From contig JAFGQR010000077.1 of NCBI GenBank assembly GCA_016935555.1, positions 1-46,152 of the forward strand: 46,152 nucleotides of DNA, given 5' to 3'. The notes beneath the pieces were generated by a model that worked only from the letters and a program-made list of their open reading frames with translations, searched no databases and was not told the origin of the DNA. This document shows, piece by piece, positions 42,639 through 46,152 of the stretch; within the stretch, counting starts at the first letter, position 1, and every line of letters starts with the position of its first letter. A program made the translations under genes and the position numbers. The stretch comes from Verrucomicrobiota bacterium. GTDB lineage: Bacteria; Verrucomicrobiota; Verrucomicrobiia; Limisphaerales; JAFGQR01.

Positions 42639-43973
42639 ATGCGAAAAGGCCTGCAAACATTGGATTTTTTGTTCGAAGGCGACGCGTTGACCCACTTCGG
42701 GGGATTGTTCCTGATTCAGCGATTTTGTAACAAGCTCCGGTTACGCCGCCGGCTCCAGCGCATTCTCAAATCGGCGCCTGCCGGAATCGATTACCGCCCC
42801 GAGGACCTGATACTCACGTTGCTTTACGTACTGATCGCCGGTATTCAGCGCGTGAATAAAACCGAGATTCTCCAATACAATGGACTGTTCCTTGCGCTGG
42901 TTGGCTTGACTCGATTTCCCGACCAGACGGCCCTGCGGCGTTTTCTAAAGCGGCTTCCGCCTCCGGCTATTCGGGAAGTGGTACGCTTGCATGACCAGTT
43001 GCGGCGGGAGTTGTTTGCCTGCCCAATGCCGCGAACGCAACTGGAGTTCCACATGGACTCGGTAGTCTTGACGCTCTACGGCAAACAGCAGGGCGCCCGC
43101 AAAGGCTACAATCCAAGAAAGAAAGGCCGTCCTTCCTACCATCCGATTCTCTGCTTTGAGGCTCATGGTCAAGAGTTCTGGCACGGCTCGCTGCGTCCAG
43201 GGGACACCGCCACTAATACTGGGGCGCGATTCTTGGTCCGGCGCTGCCTGGCCAAAGTTCCCTCCCACATCGCACGGTCCAGGATCCGTTTTCTGGCCGA
43301 CGCGGGCTACTTCGGTGGCACGCTGGTCGACGAACTGGACCAAGCGGGCTGCGGCTATATCATCGTGGCGTCCAAGGTGAAAAATTTCCTTCCGATGGCT
43401 CATCGGGCTGGATTCAAGCGCATGCATTTCGGCTGGGGCGTGGCCGAGTTTCGCTACAAACCCCAGAAGTGGAAAGCCGCGCACCGGTTCGTGGTCGTGC
43501 GCCGCCCGGTGGAGGATGATCCCGACCAACCCGATCAACTGACCTTGTTTCAACTGGGCCGCTTCAAATACTCCGCCTATATCACCAATCTGGATCTGAA
43601 AGCCGAGAACATATGGAGGACCTATCACTCGCGTGCGAACATCGAGAAATCCATTCGAGAGCTGCTAAATCATTTGGCCCTCAACAAAATTCCGACGCAG
43701 ACGTGGACTGCCAATGTCGCCTTTTTTCAACTGCTGTTGTTCGCCTACAACCTGGTGCATTGGTTCAAGCGCTTGTGCCTGCCTAAAGAATATTTTCGAG
43801 CCACCGTGGAAACGATTCGCGATGACTTTCTCGTACTGCCCGGCAAGCTGACATGCCGCGCCGGGCGCAACGTGCTTCAGCTACCGCGTGATTACCACCA
43901 CCGGGAGATATTTCTGAAGGCGGCGAAGACCATCGAGAAGATGCGGCTTCCGACTGGCGCCAGGGCAAAATGA
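42639..43973 (+). CDS. IS1380-family DDE transposase
   Basis: A full-length transposase of 444 residues. The first catalytic Asp lies in LEFHMDSVVLTLYGKQQGAR, followed by the family-typical KGYNPRKKGRPSYHPILCFE. The second Asp is in IRFLADAGYFGGTLVDEL, and the Glu in YHSRANIEKSIRELLNHLAL, with the YREK-like context of IS4/IS1380 enzymes. It mobilises the surrounding element. No internal stop or frameshift is visible, so it may be active. The ATG at 42639 is used; a TTG at 42624 is in frame but not needed. Codon use is AT-richer than that of the host genes around it. Confidence 0.95.
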   Translation: MRKGLQTLDFLFEGDALTHFGGLFLIQRFCNKLRLRRRLQRILKSAPAGIDYRPEDLILTLLYVLIAGIQRVNKTEILQYNGLFLALVGLTRFPDQTALRRFLKRLPPPAIREVVRLHDQLRRELFACPMPRTQLEFHMDSVVLTLYGKQQGARKGYNPRKKGRPSYHPILCFEAHGQEFWHGSLRPGDTATNTGARFLVRRCLAKVPSHIARSRIRFLADAGYFGGTLVDELDQAGCGYIIVASKVKNFLPMAHRAGFKRMHFGWGVAEFRYKPQKWKAAHRFVVVRRPVEDDPDQPDQLTLFQLGRFKYSAYITNLDLKAENIWRTYHSRANIEKSIRELLNHLALNKIPTQTWTANVAFFQLLLFAYNLVHWFKRLCLPKEYFRATVETIRDDFLVLPGKLTCRAGRNVLQLPRDYHHREIFLKAAKTIEKMRLPTGARAK

Positions 43974-44058
43974 TCGATTTCGTAAGTAGTCTGGCAGCAA
44001 ATGATGCGAATTTCCTCGTGAATCGTCGATATTCGTCGCCGGAGGTGCATTTTTCAGG

Positions 44059-44118
44059 TTGAACGTTGAACGTTGAACGTTGAGCGTTGAGCCTTGCACG
44101 TTGAGCGTTGAACGTTGA
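44059..44118 (+). repeat. heptamer tandem array, right part
   Basis: Begins TTGAACG, then about eight units of GTTGAAC/GTTGAGC, one of them degenerate (GCCTTGC). It continues the array at 42434-42490 across the insertion sequence. Confidence 0.95.
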
Positions 44119-44159
44119 GGCGCCACCCCCCGGAACGCGACCCCGGCCCGCGGTCGCGC

Positions 44160-44190
44160 AAAAGGCGCAGGCAAGCCGCCTGCGCCTTTT
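44160..44190 (-). terminator. strong bidirectional rho-independent terminator
   Basis: AAAAGGCGCAGGC and GCCTGCGCCTTTT form a perfect 13-bp stem with a 5-nt loop; the ends supply A and T runs on both strands. It lies 37 bp past the stop of the minus-strand oxidoreductase gene and also closes the plus strand coming from the insertion sequence. Confidence 0.85.
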
Positions 44191-44226
44191 GTGGAAACCC
44201 GTGCGATCGGCTCGTGCCCTGTTGGG

Positions 44227-45564
44227 TCAGACCGTGGGGATCATCGGGGGATCCTTGAGGGTGTTGAAGAGGCTGGGCAACGGGGGTTTGAGGGTGCGGA
44301 ACGAGCCCCACTCCATCTTGGAGGGATCGGTGTAAAGCAGGTCCGGGCCGTATTTGAACTTCGAATTCAAGACCGTGTCCCAGTCGGCGCCGCTGCCCGA
44401 GTAGGCGGCTTCGCGTCCGAGGATGGCGGTGAGGGTGCTGTCGGTGACGTTTTTGGCCTCGTTGAGGTCGGAGTTGTTGCGGATGGCGTCGATGAGGTTC
44501 ATGTGTTCCTGCACATAACCGCTGCGGTGCTTGCCGCGGTAGCGCCAGTTCTCGCCGCCCTTGACGCTGATGGAGCCGCCGGGGTTGGAGAAGCCCTTGG
44601 TCCCGTGAACAGCCTCGCTGACGGACGACCAGGAGCGCTTGACCTGCCCGCAGTAGCTGTACATGCGCACCCCGCCGGCGTATTCGTATTCGACGGCGAA
44701 GTTGTCCCAGATTTCGCCGGCCTTGCCGTCGAGCATCTGGCGGGCGCCCATGCCCCAGCAGCGGGTGGGATGCTGGTTGCCCATGACCCAGTTGCAGACG
44801 TCGAGGTTGTGCACGTGCTGCTCGCAGATGTGGTCTCCGGACAGCCAGATGTAATGGTACCAGTTGTGGATCTGCCGCTGCAGGTCGGTCGCCCCGCTGT
44901 CGCCCCGGTGCCAGATCGGCCCGCCGTTCACCCAGTAGGCCCGCATGAACACCAGGTCGCCAATTGTCCCGTCCTGAATGCGTTTGATGGTCTCAATGTA
45001 GTTGCTCTCGTGCCGGCGCTGCGTGCCGGCGGCAACCTTCAGATTCTTCTGCTTGGCCAACTCGTAAGCCTCATACATGATCCGGCAGCCCGGCCCGTCA
45101 ACCGCCACCGGCTTTTCCATGAACACGTGCTTGCCCGCCTCAATCGCCGCCTTGAAATACGGCGGACGAAACCCGGGCGGCGTCGCCAGAATGACGTAGT
45201 TCACCCCGGGCGTTTCAATGGCTTTCTTGTAGGCGTCAAACCCGCTGTAGCATCGATCCTCCGGCACCCCGTAGTTGTCCCGACCGCGCCGGGCCGCATT
45301 CGGAAAGATGTCCGCCACCGCCACAATCCTGGCGGCCACCTGCAGGTTTTTCGCCGCCTCGAGAAAATCCCGCCCGGCGCCCCCGCCCCGCCCGCCGAGA
45401 CCGATGACGACGGCGTTGAGAGCCGGGCTGGTTTGGGCGTGGAGGACCGAGGGGAAACTGACGGCGGCGACGGTGCCGGCGGCCGCGAGCGAGGAACTTC
45501 GCAGAAAGTCGCGACGGCTGAGGGGTTCGGTGGTGGGATGGATTTTCGATGTATGTGTGTTCAT
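44227..45564 (-). CDS. Tat-exported Gfo/Idh/MocA oxidoreductase
   Basis: A 445-residue protein with Tat signal SRRDFLRSSSLAAAGTVAAV. The dinucleotide loop is LNAVVIGLGGRGGGAGRDF, and EKPVAVDG is the catalytic-lysine motif. The segments GTQRRHESNYIETIKRIQDG, HNWYHYIWLSGDHICEQHVH (metal/substrate-like His cluster) and NLDVCNWVMGNQHPTRCWGM are typical of the large exported Verrucomicrobia/Planctomycetes subgroup. It probably acts on a sugar with bound NAD(P). It has its own strong terminator; both sides of the gene carry heptamer arrays in opposite orientation. There is no evident promoter of the short-leader type upstream. Confidence 0.95.
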   Translation of the reverse strand: MNTHTSKIHPTTEPLSRRDFLRSSSLAAAGTVAAVSFPSVLHAQTSPALNAVVIGLGGRGGGAGRDFLEAAKNLQVAARIVAVADIFPNAARRGRDNYGVPEDRCYSGFDAYKKAIETPGVNYVILATPPGFRPPYFKAAIEAGKHVFMEKPVAVDGPGCRIMYEAYELAKQKNLKVAAGTQRRHESNYIETIKRIQDGTIGDLVFMRAYWVNGGPIWHRGDSGATDLQRQIHNWYHYIWLSGDHICEQHVHNLDVCNWVMGNQHPTRCWGMGARQMLDGKAGEIWDNFAVEYEYAGGVRMYSYCGQVKRSWSSVSEAVHGTKGFSNPGGSISVKGGENWRYRGKHRSGYVQEHMNLIDAIRNNSDLNEAKNVTDSTLTAILGREAAYSGSGADWDTVLNSKFKYGPDLLYTDPSKMEWGSFRTLKPPLPSLFNTLKDPPMIPTV

Positions 45565-45989
45565 AGTTGCATGTGCGCCGTTCGGGTCGCCGCCTCCACT
45601 CCGGAGAGCCTTCGCCCAAACGCCTGTCGATTTGTGGTTCGAATACTCACGGGGCTCCGGCCGAAAAGCCAGCCGAATCTTTCACCCGCAACCCAACGCC
45701 CCTCCCCACGCCCAAGACCGCAACCTCCAGGCGGCGGACCAGGCGCCAAAGAAACCCCGCGCGCGCGCGGCGCGTCTTCGGGAGACGTCACGGGAGTTGG
45801 ATGCGTTGGACAGCCGGAAAATTCACGCCGGCGAGCCGCGGGAGACCTGCGGTTCGAGGCGTGAGACGCTCCCCGGTCCGCGTGGCCGCCCAGGGGTCCA
45901 CCCGCCACCGCGCGGTTGCGGGCTCTCCAGAAACTCGAGGGTTAAGTGGCTGATGATCAGAGCCATGGAATTTCGAATGTTGAACACCG
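45565..45989. other. intergenic stretch without a supportable gene
   Basis: About 425 bp upstream of the oxidoreductase gene. Open frames exist on both strands but have no signal peptide, domain or ribosome-binding site that I can recognise. A CGCGCGCGCGGCGCG tract lies at about 45759-45773. It presumably holds the promoter of the minus-strand gene. Confidence 0.5.
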
Positions 45990-46152
45990 AACGCTGAACG
46001 CTCAACGCTCAACGCTGAACGCTGAACGCTCAACGCTCAACGCTCAACGCTCAACGCTCAACGCCCAACGCTCAACGCTCAACGCTCAACGCCCAACGCT
46101 CAACGCTCAACGCCCAACGCTCAACGCTCAACGCTCAACGCTCAACGCCCAA
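45990..46152 (-). repeat. heptamer tandem array, running off the window end
   Basis: At least 23 units of GCTCAAC on the plus strand (GTTGAGC on the minus strand), with GCTGAAC and GCCCAAC variants; it continues past base 46152. The orientation is opposite to that of the array at 42434-44118. Confidence 0.95.

Larger units (their letters stand above)
42491..44058 (+). mobile_element. IS1380-family insertion sequence, 1568 bp
   Basis: The element is bounded by imperfect inverted repeats: CCTCAAAGATGCA at 42491-42503 and, read inward from 44058 on the minus strand, CCTGAAAAATGCA, 11 of 13 identical, both starting with CC as in IS1380. It is flanked by TTGAA on both sides (42486-42490 and 44059-44063). 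Removing the element and one TTGAA rejoins the heptamer array in perfect 7-bp phase, so TTGAA is the target duplication. It holds one transposase gene and no passenger. Base composition is clearly less GC-rich than the neighbouring genes. Confidence 0.92.

Noticed and set aside
44059..44226. Minus-strand small gene running from the oxidoreductase end through the terminator and the heptamer array
   Set aside because: It reads through a perfect terminator stem and the repeat; the peptide is only array-derived repeats.
45788..46033. Minus-strand open frame with VQRSA-type peptide repeats at the last array
   Set aside because: The repeat peptide follows automatically from a stop-free heptamer read on the CAAC side; there is no ribosome-binding site or domain.
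42434..46152. Heptamer arrays as a CRISPR array
   Set aside because: The units are only 7 bp, contiguous, with no spacers, and there are no cas genes.

Overview
The window looks like a chromosomal segment of a GC-rich heterotrophic bacterium of the Verrucomicrobiota, probably near Limisphaerales/Pedosphaera-type lineages. This is inferred from gene content, since no marker RNA is present. The signs are a DUF1080 protein, formylglycine sulfatases, several Tat-exported Gfo/Idh/MocA oxidoreductases, a giant Ig-repeat surface protein, and heptamer (GTTGARC) tandem arrays in intergenic DNA. I see no tRNA, rRNA, CRISPR array or prophage.

Layout. 1-959 (minus): a partial TraB-like lipoprotein preceded by an internally deleted esterase relic. 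1154-5658 (plus): a DUF1080 glycan-binding/hydrolase protein, the two membrane subunits of a TRAP transporter followed by a universal stress protein, a Nudix hydrolase, and a small cysteine-rich exported protein. 5825-9291 (plus): a Tat-type L-fucose-isomerase-like protein beside a HEAT-repeat sulfatase. 9326-12141 (plus): aspartate-semialdehyde dehydrogenase and the C-terminal half of a split carbamoyl-phosphate synthase large subunit. 12152-20722 (minus): a ROK sugar kinase, an AddA-type helicase/nuclease, and a four-gene arylpyruvate-oxidation operon (iorA-iorB-paaK-ACT) that should turn aryl-2-oxoacids into aryl-acetyl/aryl-CoA products with reduced ferredoxin. 20871-23350 (plus): a GH42-like protein and DciA, the replicative-helicase loader.

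23335-30174 (minus): a mutarotase-fold protein and a 1899-residue secreted modular protein. 30669-40025 (minus): a probable carbohydrate-degradation block with a URO-D-like protein, two large secreted glycosidase-like proteins in overlapping translation, a sulfatase with a C-terminal lectin-like domain, and a Tat oxidoreductase. 40313-42270 (plus): a second Tat oxidoreductase and a BON-domain membrane protein. 42434-46152: heptamer arrays, an IS1380-type insertion sequence sitting inside one array, and a third Tat oxidoreductase.

The most striking signals are: (i) the IS1380-type element inside a heptamer array, whose removal with one 5-bp duplication restores the array phase exactly; (ii) many promoters whose -10 box lies only 6-10 nt from the start codon, suggesting leaderless mRNAs; (iii) a GH42 protein lacking its acid/base glutamate; and (iv) an IorA lacking the ferredoxin domain. 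No clearly new defence or mobile system is present.
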